Shown here piece by piece: positions 21,063 to 33,649 of a stretch of 64,000 nucleotides of DNA. The translations under genes were made by a program, and so were the position numbers. The stretch comes from Diphasiastrum complanatum (taxonomy: Eukaryota; Streptophyta; Lycopodiopsida; Lycopodiales; Lycopodiaceae), in NCBI GenBank assembly GCA_029204225.1, contig CM055092.1, positions 41,692,016 to 41,756,015 on the forward strand, written 5' to 3'. Under the pieces are notes generated by a model. It was not told the origin of the DNA and made no database searches. It saw only the letters and a program-made list of their open reading frames with translations. Each line of letters begins with the position of its first letter. The first letter of the stretch is position 1.

Positions 21063-22675
21063 TTACATAGGTATGTAACAAATCAACTGGAAGTCTCCCT
21101 GAGAATCAATGCCAACAAGTGAGTGTGTAACTGCATCATGTACAAATGTCAATGTCTGCTGTGTCAAGTCCAGTGTAACGGCTCCAAGAGATGCAAACCA
21201 ATCAGCACCAAGGATAAGATCATAACGCTCCATAGAAATAATGTAAAGATCTGCCTGTCCAGAAAAATCTCCAATGTGGTATGGTAAACGCTGAAACATC
21301 TGAGAACTAGGAAAAGAATGGGAACTGGCAACCTCAACTATGAGAGGCTGTGAAGCAGGAATAGGTGAAGCACGGATCCGACTAGTGATATAACTGCTAA
21401 TAAAAGAACGAGTGCTGCCAGTATCAACTAAAGCAATATACTCATGACCTGTAATACGTACACGTAACCGAATGGAACGAGGACCAGGACGCCCTGTCCA
21501 AGTAGCATAGGCAAGCTGAGCATGGCAAGTAGCGGAGGTAAATTAGTGGAAGGCTCAGAGGATAGGTCAGGCTCATCAGAAATATGAATGTAGATATCAA
21601 AATCATCTGGAGTAGTGCCCTCATGGTAAAAAACAGCAGTACTAGTAGGGAGAGGCTGACGGCAATCACGGGCAAAATGGTCAGGACTCTTACAACGAAA
21701 GCAAAGACGCTTCTGCTGAAGGTCAGCGAACTCTGCAGACGTGTAACGTCGGACAAAAGCAGGTCGAGGAGTCGGAGGACGACGAGACGAAGGGACAATG
21801 GAGAGAGCTGGAACAGAAGGGGCAGGTGTAGGGGTGGACCTAGCGGGAAAAGATGAAATAGAAGGACGGGGTCGGGTGAAGCGAGAAGGAAGGGTGTCAG
21901 AGTACTTATGCTGTAAAGTACTGGCAACAAACATCGCCTCAACAAGTGTGGGAGGACGGAAGGAAGAAACATCATAACGTAAAGCACCACGAAGCCCAAC
22001 AATGTAACGAGAAATAAGCTCAGTGGGCTGTAGATCTGCAAAAAGATAAGAAAGCTCCATAAACTGATCTGTATAAGAAGCAAGGTCACTGGTCTGAGTG
22101 AGACTACAGAATGTATCACGTTGGCGGTCGAGCCACTGAGGATCAATCATAGCATGACGGAGGTCATGGCAAAAGATATGCCATAAATGGAGCCCTTCCC
22201 GATCAGGATCAGCTCGATAAACTCGCCACCACGTGGCGGCATGTCCATCTAAATGTAAAGCAGCCAACTGGATCTTCTGAGGATCAGTCTTAGGGTAGAT
22301 CTGAAAATATGTGTCAAGCTTAGCAAACCAATTCTCTAATAAGTTCCCGTCAGAGGAACCGGAATAGGTAGCAAGCTGTATCCTATCACGAAAGTCTCGA
22401 GCAAAGTGTGGCTCAGGAAGTGGGGGCCGTGAAAAGAAACCAGGAGGTGGGTTAGGTGGAACAAACGGTCCACCACCAGGCGGACTAGCAGAGGAAGATG
22501 GAAATCCCAATGGAGGGGGAGTCCCAAATGAAGGAAAAACAGGAGCTTTGCCAGGACCATGAGGCTGTAAAGAATCAATCTGTGACTGCATAGTAGCAAA
22601 GCCCATCATAACTGTATCGAAGCGATGAACGAGGCCAGAAAGGGTCTCATCCATGCGACGAAACTGATCGGATAA
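21063..22675 (-). pseudogene. family B Gypsy gag and protease
   Basis: The minus strand carries gag (DQFRRMDETLSGLVHRFD, QLAALHLDGHAATWWRVYRA), a zinc knuckle CFRCKSPDHFARDC and, after a one-base deletion near 21530, the protease (ALVDTGSTRSFIS, YDLILGADWFASLG). It is closely related to the plus-strand copy at 39950. The gag start is separated from it by family A copy 2: 22676 is the LTR edge and the missing start lies at 31554-31600. Confidence 0.88.
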
Positions 22676-23032
22676 TGTAATAGATCCTAACACCACAGTA
22701 GGGCAAACACTAACTGATCCACCCAACCTTGCCTACTCCCTGATAAGAGTAAGCCCCTCCTAGCCCAGTGTGAGGACTGGTAGCATGCAACTGCCAAGTG
22801 TCGGCCACGTGGCACTGACGTGGTCGACTGCACGTCGGGACCCAACTGGGGGCCCTATCCTGCTGACAGGGTCCCTAGGCTGTGTTAGGCCCGCCATGGC
22901 TATGGACCGTGCTGGGGCACACTACTCACACTGTCTTGCCCTGTTGGTCATGTACGCTGGACACGACCCTGACTGTGGTATCTGACCTATCTGTGTTCTC
23001 TAGGGTTCGGCACTGGTTACGAGCTCGTAACA
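22676..23032 (-). repeat. family A copy 2, 3' LTR
   Basis: Reverse complement of the family A LTR, preceded by TSD GATAA. Confidence 0.92.
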
Positions 23033-23043
23033 CTCCCTCCCCC

Positions 23044-25836
23044 TTAAGAACCGTCTTGGTCCTCTAAGACAAAGTCTGGAAAAATCTTGCGAAGGACGCT
23101 GCCTCTTTCCCAAGTGGCATTCTCAACAGGCTGATCATTCCACTTAACCAGATATTCTCGGTATAGAGTATGACGAGTCTGCGTCTCTCTACTATCAAGA
23201 ATTTCCTCTGGTTCATGTGGAGGTTGTTGAGGATCCAATGGGAGAACTAGAACACTGTCCCCTACCAGATTATCTGATCTGGTTAAGGCTTTTCGTAACT
23301 GACTTACATGAAAAACTGGAAAAACCTTACTGCTGTGTGGGAGTTCTAGTTCATAGGTGACCTCGCCTAGTCTCCTACTGATGGTAAAGGGACCACAATA
23401 CCTTGGAGACAACTTAGCACACACTCCTGATTTGAGGGTTTTAGAGTCAACTGGGACTCTCAAGTAGACTTTCTCACCAGTGGAGAACTGCACATCCCGT
23501 CTGTGTGGATCTGCATAATGCCTGGCTCGATCCTGGGATTGTCTAATGCTACGCTTAGCATGTTCTATCATCTGGTTTAGGTCTTCTAAAAAGTTTCTGG
23601 CTGCTTCAACTTTTTCTTGTTTAAACCCTACAGCTGTGGGTGAGCGTGGCTGAAAACCGTACATCAGCATAAATGGGCTGTATCCCGTAGCTGAATGTTT
23701 GGTACTGTTGTAAGCAAACTCTAATATCGAGAGATACTCCTCCCAATTAGTCTGCCTCTTGCTGACGTATGCACGAAGCATATCCTCCAGCACTTGATTT
23801 ACCCTTTCTGTTTGACCGTCCGTCTGTGGATGGTCGGTGGTACTCATATTAAGTTTAGTATGGAGATGATGGAATACTGCCCTCCAAAAATTTCCAGTAA
23901 ACTTACTGTCCCGGTCGCTGACTATGCCGGAAGGTAGACCGTACAATTTAAATAGCCCGTCTACAAACAACCTCGCTAACTCTGGAGCTCTAACGGTTGT
24001 TTTGGTCGGAATAAAATGAGCCATTTTGGTCAGACGGTCAACTGTGACCCATATAGCGTCATTACCCTTTTGGGTTTTAGGCAGGCCTACTATAAAATCC
24101 ATGGAGATACTCTCCCATTTACCAGCTGGTATTTCTAAGGGATGCAACAACCCTCCTGCCTTTAAACGCTCTGCTTTACTTACTTGACATTTCTGGCAAC
24201 TGGTTACATACTGGTGGACGTCCCTTTTCATACTGGGCCAGAAAAATTGCCTACGAAGAAGCTCATAGGTCTTCTGTATGCCTGGGTGTCCCGCGCTAGG
24301 ATTGTCATGACATTCATATAGGACCTGCTGCCTATAATCCTCTGAATTGGGGACACATACTCTATCTCTATAGAGCAAGTACTCATCCTGAATGGAATAC
24401 TGTTTCCATTTGAATCCTTGAGTCAACTGACCCTCAACCACTGGGGTTTGCTTGGGTAATACAGGCTCAGAATCCTCAACGTCATCTGACGACGTATACT
24501 CGGACTCATCATCATCCTCAACGGAAGTTGCCGTATTCTTGGATGAACTGGCACCAGCCCCAGGAACTGGTTCTGGAGTCTGTAACTGTCTGTTCTGGAC
24601 TGAGTTCCAGATAATAGAGAAGAATGCATCATGCTGGCATTTCCCTCTCAAGGACTCGAGTAACTCATTACGAATCTGAGTAAAACTCAGCTCGTTTATC
24701 ATAGGCATTCTGCTAAGGGCATCTGCTACTGTATTGAATTTTCCACGTCTATATCTGATAGACATGTCAAACTCTTGCATCAACTCTACCCAACGAGCTT
24801 TCCGACCTCTAAGTTCAGGTTGATTGCAAAGGTATCTGAGACTCTCATGGTCTGTCAGGACCTCAAAGTTGGCACCATACAAATAATGCCTCCAAGTCTT
24901 AAGGGCATGGACTATAGAAAAGAGTTCCTTTTCATAGGCACTATACCTAGTCTGTGCTGGCTCGAGTTTTTTACTCTCGAACGCAACTGGTCGTCCACCC
25001 TGAGTTAGCACAGCACCTACTGCAAAGTCGCTAGCATCTGTTTCGACCACAAATGGCTGATTGGGGTCGACGACCTTTAAAACTGGTGCTGTAGCTAAGG
25101 CTGTTTTGAGAGCATCAAAGCTCTCCTGTTGTGCGGACTCCCAAATGAACTCCTTTCCCTTCCCCTTAAGGAGATTTGTCATAGGGACTGCTGTCTGAGC
25201 ATATTCCTTGACAAATCGTCTGTAATATCCCGCCAGACCAAGAAAGATCTGAAGTTCCAAAATATTCTGAGGTCTCAGCCAACTGAGTATGGCTTTAACC
25301 TTATTCGGGTCCATCTTAATCCCATCTGAAGAGATAATGTGACCCAAATATGCTACTTCTTCAACGAAGAATTCACACTTGGATTGTTTAGCATAAAGCT
25401 TATGCTTTCTAAGCAGTCGAAACACCTTTCTGAGGTGTTTTAGATGCTCCTTCCTCGTTTTGCTGTAGACGAGGATGTCATCTAAAAATACGACTACAAA
25501 CTTACCCAAGTATGGTCTGAGGACACTGTTCATCAAGGTCATAAAGGTAGCTGGAGCATTTGTGAGCCCAAATGGCATCACCTTAAACTCATAATGACCG
25601 TGACGAGTCCTAAAGGCTGTTTTCGAGACATCTTCCGATTTTATACGGACTTGATGATATCCCGATCTAAGGTCTATTTTACTGAAAAACTTAGCCCCGT
25701 CGAGTTGATCAAACAACTCGTCTGCCCGAGGCATAGGGTATTTATTCTTAATTCTGACTTTATTGAGGGCTCTGTAATCTACGCAAAGACGCATAGACCC
25801 CTCTTCTTTTTCACCAATAGGACTGGTGAGGCCCAT
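23044..25836 (-). pseudogene. gag-pol of family A copy 2: RT to chromodomain
   Basis: 930 residues nearly identical to copy 1 from the RT ([20 protein letters not shown]) through RNase H and integrase to the chromodomain-like end VLEDQDGS. The start is artificial: a one-base deletion in the 'aaaaagaaggagggg' run near 25800 puts it out of phase with the upstream part. Apart from that the domain set is intact. Confidence 0.93.
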
Positions 25837-26822
25837 GGTGAACTACTGGTCTGAATTTGGCCTTTCCCAAGATAGTCTGTTAACTGCCTAGTTATTTCTT
25901 CATCCTCTGTTCGGCTGACCCGATACGGAGGTTTAGAAACAGGTGTTGTACCTGGTACTAGGTTTATTACATGATCTACCTCTCTGCTAGGTGGTAAACC
26001 ATGTGGCAAATCTTCAGGAAAAACATCTTTAAATTTAGACAATAAAGTTTCTAATTTACTGATTTTCTGCTGAATAGAACTGGAAATAGAAACTTCAGGA
26101 ATAAACTGAAAGTCACATAAGAATACCTGATGGTCTTCGTCTCCGATTAGCTGACAGAGTTCTGAACTGCAGACCATAGGGCTGTTGGGAACATCATGCT
26201 CCCCATGCAACTGGATCTCTCGGCCTTTATGCTGAAAGCTGAGGGTGTTCTCCTGATAGTTTCTGTGGAGGGAAGGTCCTAAACTGTAGAGCCAATCTCT
26301 CCCGAGAACAATGTCTGTTCGATCCAGGTGCATTATCTGAAAGTTTATTTCATCTTGGTACGCCTGAATACCAAGGTTTAACTTACTTACCATAGTTTCC
26401 CATATTTTTTTATCTTCACCCTTAGCTAATGAAACTATGTACCTATGCTGACTAGGTACTTCTGGTAGTTTAAGCTTTTTAACCAGGGTGTGGTTGATGA
26501 AATTATGGGTTGCCCCATCATCAACCATGACTCTTACTGACTGGTTACCAACTTTCCCATGCATACGTACTAGGTCATGCGGCCCAAAGCTGAAGGGTCT
26601 CGCTAGCATTGCAGAGGTCAGCTGGCAACAGTGTTCATGATCTTCATGATACACTTTAATCTCGGAAGCTGCCGAGTTACTGGGGAAACATACAGTCTGA
26701 ACAAGATGAACTTGTTTTTTTATCTTTTTTAGTGAAAGGCCCCTTGGGACACTGTCTGACTGTGTGTCCCTTGCCCATACACACAAAGCACAAACGTTCT
26801 TGTTTGGCTTTCTCAAAATCAT
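25783..26822 (-). pseudogene. gag-pol of family A copy 2: protease and RT start
   Basis: Contains [20 protein letters not shown] (protease) and [20 protein letters not shown] up to [13 protein letters not shown]. Its phase differs from gag upstream because of an indel in the A-rich run AAAAAAGATAAAAAAA near 26720, and from RT downstream because of the deletion near 25800. The zinc knuckle lies just above the frameshift in the gag phase. Confidence 0.9.
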
Positions 26823-27009
26823 CTGGTTTTAAGGGCTGTATGAGTAAAGGGCGTTTCTGAGGAGCTTCACCTTTAAATTTATCTTCTTTCTTTCTTTTTA
26901 AAAATTTCTTTTTAAATTGAAAGTCTTTCTGAGGAAGCTGCTCAGAAAGTGAATCATCATAGATTTGAGCATATCTGAGAGCTTGCTCAAGGGTAGTAGG
27001 CGAGTTTCT

Positions 27010-27792
27010 CTAGACCTCTACTTTATATTCATCTTTGAGGCCACGGACAAATCCCCTGATTTTCTGATAGTCATCCATATTTTTAATCTTTAAAATTGCT
27101 TCTCGATACTGCGAGATATATTGGATGAGGGATTTATCCATTACTGTTCTTTCCCAGGCTTCCCAGGCTCTATCCAGTTCATTTTCTGGTAGAAATTCTC
27201 TTAGGAAAGCTTCTTCAAAAGCTTTCCATGACCGGGGAGTCTGCCCAGTCTCCTGGAGATTTAACCACCACTTATGGGCCATAGGCCCTAAAGAAAGACT
27301 GGCCTCAATTGCTTGCAAATGGTTAGGGGTCTGTTTAAGAGCATGAATGTTCTTCCATTTGCTGAGGAAGGTTTGTAGAATATCTGCATTTCTATCCTTC
27401 TCTTCCCCATTAAAAGTAGGAGGCTTTAAATCTTTAAAGACACTGGGGTGAGACCGTAAAGTCTCACCCGAAACTGATGGAAATGGAGAAGGGGATAACT
27501 GAGAAGTGGAGGGAAGGCTTCCTTTCGCGGAACTCAAAATCAAGTTTTTGAGTTCAGCGAACGAGTCGTCCACACTGGACTTGAAATTGGCTAATGCCAA
27601 CTTCAGTTCATCCACTTCTGTTACCAATTGGAGGAACTGCTCCTTGGTAACCAGTTCGTCGAGTTCTTCGGCGAACTGTTCCTGTTCTTCTACTTCCATG
27701 GGTTCCTTCCCTTTTCTGTAAGCCAAGGCTTCTGTTTCAAGTTCGTCGAAGCCTCTCTCCGGGGGTTGATCAGGTCCCTGAGGAGTGGTCAT
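27010..27792 (-). pseudogene. gag of family A copy 2 (N-terminal part)
   Basis: 260 residues starting [15 protein letters not shown], over 95% identical by eye to copy 1. It ends DEYKVEV followed by TAG where copy 1 has CAG (Gln). Downstream, copy 1's '[10 protein letters not shown]' segment is missing (30-bp deletion). Confidence 0.92.
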
Positions 27793-28505
27793 CTTCGGAA
27801 CTGAAAGAGAGCTACCTTAACTTCTGAAGGAAAAAAGTCTAAAAGACTAATTTACAACTGTACAAGGGAAAGGAAAGATGACTTAGCTGTTTCTGAAGAC
27901 TGTACTTCCAAGGAAAGAATGAAGAGGAACCCTTTCAGCTCTTTTCCCCAAAATTTCAGACCTGCTGTTCCGAAAAATGCCAGTTTGAGGCTTCAAAACG
28001 GTGCTAAATTTCCCGGTTTTTTGAGGATAGTAGCTCGCTGGTCTGATTGCAATCCAACTTGTCCACAAAAAGGCAAATCTGAAGTCCAAAAACCCTTCTG
28101 AATTCTGAAATTTCAGAAGTCTCTTACTCGCTGATCTGGTAGGAATCCTCTTGCTCCAAATCTCTGACGTTGGGGCCCAAAAACTTGTTGAAAAACCAGA
28201 TTTTCAGAAGTACTGGCAGCGCTGGCCCTGTTCCTCTTTTTTGGCTTCAAACTCGCTGAGAACCAGTAACTTTTTCCCTGGAAATCGGATGTAGGTCTCT
28301 GACTGTACAGCGATGGAGGTGCTGGCTTCTTCCTACTCTAATTTCGCTGGGAAAACTATAGAGAATCCTCTGAACTCAGTGAGAACAGCTGTTTTTTTCA
28401 GCGAGTTACCTACACTTGGAATCCGACTCCTTGCTACTGTGATTTCTCAGTGGAAATCAGAAGTTTGAAGGCTGCTCCTACAGCGATCCTCCTCCTCTAT
28501 TCCTC

Positions 28506-31109
28506 ATCTTTTTTTATAGTATGTAGCTTATTTTTTTGGTATGTAGCTTATTTATAGTATGTAGCTTATTTTTTAGTATAAAGCTAATTTTTTATCCAAA
28601 GGCCACGAGTATGTGGAGTGAACCACATACACTTATAGTAGCCATCAATTCATATCAGTCTATGTATAGATCAAAGTTTGATTTGTAAATATGATCGTTG
28701 CATTAACATTCAAGTTATGGTTGAAACATAGGTGTACTCTTAATACTTCAGCTTTTTTTATAGTATGTAGTTGTAAATATGATCGTTGCCTTAACATTCA
28801 AGTTATGGTTGAAACATGGGTGTACTCTTAATACTTCATCTTTTTTTATAGTATGTAGTTGCCTCTAGAATTTTTTGATTGCTCATAGCCTTCACTTGTG
28901 ATCTTGGTAAGAATGACATGCTTGATTCATTGGACGAGAGGCGAATTTTACTTTAATTACTTCTTAAACTCATACAATCCTTGCTAATTCTAGTGCACCT
29001 TGTTTGGCTAGCCACGTATAGTTTTGGGCAGTGCTGTTAGCACTAAAAATCTTGAAAAATTTGTGCTGCTTGTTGTAGGCAACAAAGTTATAGTGATAAT
29101 TCAATAGTTGGCATCTAACAAATGGCAAGATTTCAACTCATATTGTTGCTTCTTCCATAGCACAATACCCAAAAGCTTGTGCCATGCTTTTTACCACTTT
29201 TATTTTTTAATAAAAATGTATTTTAAGCTTAAATGGAAAAAGAGAGGATCTACCATTTCTAGTGGCAAACCAAGTTCTCTCACAAATCATTTTGAGAGCA
29301 TGAAATTTTCACCCATTGTAGGCTTAATAATTATTAAGCTATGTCTTAGAGCATCTCTTTCAATGATAAAGCTAAGTTAGATTGACCCCTTACCTAGGGA
29401 AAAAGTTGTCAAGCTCTTAAGAGAGTACCCCTTAACATAATCCCACAAATTGATGGCTATATCCTAGCCTTTTCTCTCCCCACTTGGACAAAGACAACCC
29501 CTCAATTCTTGCTAGTGTAAGTCATATGGTATCACTAGTCATTTTTTCTCAATTATCTACTTATAGGACTATTGAGATGATTTTTGCACCACCCAATAAA
29601 TTTGGCTCTTGCTATCATTTTTACCTATTACCATGCTCAATACCACCAACAAGATCATAGGTAAGACTTTAAAGATATTTTACTCTCCTATAAGTTGTCA
29701 TCAACTCCTTGTATCAAAGCAAGTTCATCAACCAAATGTTGACAATGTCATTCTTTTCTCTTCACTTTTTCTCTATCAATAGCTCGTCTCCTACTAGTTT
29801 TCTCTTCACTCCTTTTCAAGTATTTAGTCTTAGGAAGATACAAAATTTTCTTCCTCACTCATGGTCTATTTTTGTTGTGGCTTCTTAGGCTATGCATAGA
29901 TTCATCCCTCATGAGTCCTTAGTTAGACTCTTGGGTTTTCCCTTTGAACCTATTTTACTCCTACAAAGAGAGCCTATTCATTTCCCCACATGTTTGTCTA
30001 CATGGAATCTTAAGTGCATTATATGTTTTGATGAGATTTTATTAGTCAAAAACACCTTCTCTTCCTTCCTTGCACTCATGATGTTGGCTTGCATGCTTTA
30101 GAAGACATTTTATCCTTATGTCACCAAAAGACTCAAATTTTTTCTTTGGATTAAAAAGCACGACCTCCTTCCTTGGAATGCTTGCATTGCCCTTGTTGAA
30201 AATTTTGGCTTGGATATCCATGGCCCATTCTTGAACTACCAATCTCCCATCCTCAAGAATATTTCCTCTCTCAACTATAGATGGATCCAAACTAAATAAT
30301 CCTTTTAACTTATACGTAAACAATTATGCTACATCCTTGTGACCATTAAACTTTATCCCAATTTGTCCTTTGTGCTCTTTTATACTCTAGTCTCTTCCAA
30401 TCAGAGCAAAGTGACTTTTCCTTCAGAATAGTTTTTCATAAAATGGGCATAATAGTCACAAGGTATCCATTACGTATATGGCTTCACCCTTCATGTTTGA
30501 ATTGAGTTGCATACCCTTTTGTCACCTCCCATTCTTCTTTTTGCACTTTAAGATGAGTGAATCCTTCTAGGAGACCACTCCACAAATTTGGATGACTTGT
30601 ATCAATGTGGAAATATGTGTAGGTTGACTTTACTTTGAATATTATCAATCACGTGAAATCAAAATAAAGAAAAAAAACAAAAAGGTCTACCCATTTTCTT
30701 GTTAATATATATGGTTGTATATAGTGCACGATCACTTAAAACATTGTAGTTGTGTTGTTCATTAATTACACCCCTAGTAGAACATTTTTGAATTGGTGAT
30801 TACAGTTGCAAAGAATTAAACCTAAGTTAGTCTATTACAAGCATGTGTGCAATATGCGCTATAAAGATTCTTGTTAAGAATTACTTAGAGCTCTTCAACT
30901 AAGGCCTCATCAGTTGAAACCCCTTTGACTATCTTGTTCTTGCTCTTGTACATTTTAGTCTAGAATACAATAGTCATATTAAGATCGGGTGTAAGAATAG
31001 ACAAAATGTATGGAAGACGGCAAGCACTTTTGGGACATGGGATGGTAGCATTGACATGCCCCATGTACCTCGCCCCTAATCTATGCTTCCACCTCATGCA
31101 TCGAATGAA
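28506..31109. mobile_element. 2.6-kb unclassified insertion in the leader of family A copy 2
   Basis: Comparison with copy 1 shows 28505 and 31110 are adjacent in the family A leader apart from about three lost bases. The insert is AT-rich. It opens with several 'tatagtatgtagcttat' repeats and an 88-bp direct repeat (28685 and 28773 starts, two copies). A 93-codon minus-strand frame at 30042-30323 (VERGNILEDGRLVVQEWAMD) has no recognised family. No terminal inverted repeats or LTRs were found. Confidence 0.6.
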
Positions 31110-31196
31110 GAGAATCTGAGAAACACTTCCTATCTTCTGATAGCTTTCTTTACTACTGTCCTGAACTCCCTAGGATGGAGATGGCTCTGATACCAG

Positions 31197-31553
31197 TGTA
31201 ATAGATCCTAACACCACAGTAGGGCAAACACTAACTGATCCACCCAACCTTGCCTACTCCCTGATAAGAGTAAGCCCCTCCTAGCCCAGTGTGAGGACTG
31301 GTAGCATGCAACTGCCAAGTGTCGGCCACGTGGCACTGACGTGGTCGACTGCATGTCGGGACCCAACTGGGGGCCCTATCCTGCTGACAGGGTCCCTAGG
31401 CTGTGTTAGGCCCGCCATGGCTATGGACCGTGCTGGGGCACACTACTCACACTGTCTTGCCCTGTTGGTCATGTACGCTGGACACGACCCTGACTGTGGT
31501 ATCTGACCTATCTGTGTTCTCTAGGGTTCGGCACTGGTTACGAGCTCGTAACA
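31197..31553 (-). repeat. family A copy 2, 5' LTR
   Basis: Followed on its lower-coordinate side by the PBS GGCTCTGATACCAG (reverse complement). TSD GATAA is at 31554-31558. Confidence 0.92.
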
Positions 31554-32266
31554 GATAAGGTTTCCTGAGTAGTCTCACTCGGGGTAGGTGAATGTGCCAT
31601 AATGATAGTAGAAGGAATAGACGAAAACTTGAGGGAGCGGACTCTTGTCGTCACCCCAAATTAGCCTATTACAACCAATATTATCACAACTAAGAAACGG
31701 CAACAATTAACAATTGAAAAAGTGGAAAACGAAGGCTGTACAAATGCGCTGGACATCCAGGGGAAAAATGTCAATTTGAAAGATCAAACGGAGTCGAAAT
31801 TCCGTGAAATGTGGTGAAGAATGGGCGTTGGACAGCCTTTTGATGAGCTGTAAAAGATGGCTGGAAACGGAGAAAAAAATAGGCAAAAGTGACAAGTCGG
31901 AAGTGCTGGGGCAGCGATGTACATGTTGAAGAATTTTGGCGGTTTGGAATAGCAAATGATGTCGGAATTGGGTAATTTTTGGAGGAGGATGGGCGCTGGA
32001 CAGTCTGGGAACTGATTGTGGAAGATGGCTGCAAACTGGAAAAATATCGGATGAAAGTGACAGGTCGGAAGGCAGGGACAGCGATGGAAGGAAGGAGGAG
32101 GAGCGCTGGGCAGCAAGGAAGAGAGGGGGCAAGGCAGGGGGAGTGCTGGACAGGAAGGAGTGGAAGGAGCAGGCCTGTCAAGGCAGCAAAGGAGCTGTAG
32201 GAACAACGATGGAGGAGCAAGGCAAGGCAACAAATTTTTTTTTTTCCAGATTGTGCTCAGGAAAGT
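31554..32266 (-). pseudogene. family B Gypsy gag start and leader
   Basis: The minus strand has ATG at 31598-31600 and MAHSPTPSETTQETLS, cut by the family A insertion. The leader 31601-32266 corresponds to 39229-39949 of the plus-strand copy. Long antisense frames here (31707-32296) are T/C-rich shadows. Confidence 0.75.
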
Positions 32267-32720
32267 GCTCTGATACCAAGTTACAAATAGAGCCACAATT
32301 GATCTAGAGCTAAGCTATGAAAGCATCACATAAGCAAGACTTAAGCTATGAAAGCAGCACATAAGCAAGACTTAACCCTAGAAAGCAGGAAAGAGAGAGA
32401 TTAAGGAGGCTAAAGAGAGAGATCAATATCATCAGCTGAATAACAGATGACACGGTTTCCCTACTTATAGCCAAGAGGAAGCCCTAAAAGGAAGCTTCCG
32501 GTGGCTAGGGCCCAACTGGGAGGGAAAATAGTGCGCCTTCCAAGAAGGCCCCCACTCTCCAGTAATATGTCCAAATGGCCTAATAATGAGTAATAAGGCC
32601 AAAGGCCAACCATATAGTCTAAGTGTCACTAATGAATAAAAACGGGCCCAAGGCTTGCTTATGCATAAAGTAAAGTAAATGTAAATGGACGCGGCGAATG
32701 TAATGAGCCGAGTCCATAAC
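32267..32720 (-). repeat. family B Gypsy 5' LTR with PBS
   Basis: PBS (TGGTATCAGAGC on the minus strand) is at 32267-32278 and the LTR at about 32281-32720. The LTR matches 12355-12787 closely. Confidence 0.82.
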
Positions 32721-33649
32721 TTCTATGCTTTTCGATTTGTTAGAATCAAATTGATAGTCTTGCAACAACCTTCAAAAGGGATTCCAACCACAACAAACCT
32801 TTCCACTCTTCCTATTCCTAATAGATTGTGAAAATTTTCAAATTTACATCTACCTAATGATTTAATCTAAATTAGCAAATATCAACTTGAAGCCTAAATA
32901 TGGAAAATTCAAATAGTTTGACGAAGGGTCAAAGGCCAATGTATCCTATCACATCGTGTATGGTGAATGGTAAGGCTTGGGCATGTGAAAGTGTTAAGGA
33001 ACTCAAAAAACTGAAGTTAATGTCCAAGTCATGTAAGAAGAAATCAAAGCCTTGGGGAGATGGCTAGATCTAATTCCAATCTCTTTAACAAGTCAAAGAT
33101 TAAAAAGAACAACATGATGTTTACCCATTGTTGCCCAATAGGGACGATGCTACATCACATACAGTTCATTCAGATTCAATTTCTCCAAATCAAATATGCC
33201 CAGGTTTTAAAAAATGAATGGATATGTTTCCTAACTTCCTAAAATGCAAATAGAACTTGCGGAATTATATAAAAGTGACAAACTTTTAGAAAAGGTGTTG
33301 TTGTAATATCCCTAGATCTTTCTCATTAAGAAAGTGGAGACAAAAAAAGCCATTTAAGGAAATGGGACATTCATCCAACTTATAATCTAGGTAAACTGGT
33401 GAATTTGGGCACCCAACTTCACAGATGAGAAATGAAAAATCTCCATTTTGGAGCAAGCACTATTCACGCATACGCTTACCATGAGATGACCAGCCATTGG
33501 AGGTGGTTTCTTCATATAAACATCTAAGTGTGCTCTTTACAAGACTGATCCTCAACATGGTGTAGACTGCTGCAAGTCGATCAGTCTTCATTAGTCAGCA
33601 CGAAATGACTTCCCACACCCCCATCCATAGACACATTTGACATATTCAT
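32721..33649. other. intron sequence without recognised genes
   Basis: AT-rich DNA without domain matches, between the family B 5' LTR and a LINE relic. Confidence 0.4.

Larger units (their letters stand above)
22676..31553 (-). mobile_element. Ty3/Gypsy chromovirus (family A copy 2), inactivated
   Basis: LTRs 22676-23032 and 31197-31553 (357 bp, at least one difference), TSD GATAA at 22671-22675 and 31554-31558. The internal region matches family A copy 1 but carries a stop, two frameshifts and a 30-bp deletion in gag-pol, plus a 2.6-kb foreign insertion (28506-31109) in the leader. It inserted into the gag of family B. Confidence 0.93.
12355..32720 (-). mobile_element. family B Gypsy broken by nested insertions
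   Basis: Ordered minus-strand parts: 5' LTR 32281-32720, PBS 32267-32278, leader, gag start 31554-31600, gag and protease 22675-21063, RT 13763-12788, 3' LTR 12787-12355. It is interrupted by family A copy 2 (22676-31553, TSD GATAA) in gag and by an unclassified segment (about 13690-21062) between protease and RT, which holds family A copy 1. RNase H and integrase are deleted. A target duplication could not be fixed. Confidence 0.82.

Noticed and set aside
21442-22146. Long minus-strand hydrophobic frame overlapping family B gag
   Set aside because: T-rich shadow of gag in another phase; the equivalent shadow exists at 40548-41171.
31707-32296. Overlapping minus-strand Pro/Ser/Leu frames in the family B leader
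   Set aside because: Three phases are open at once due to C/T-rich composition; this is leader sequence.
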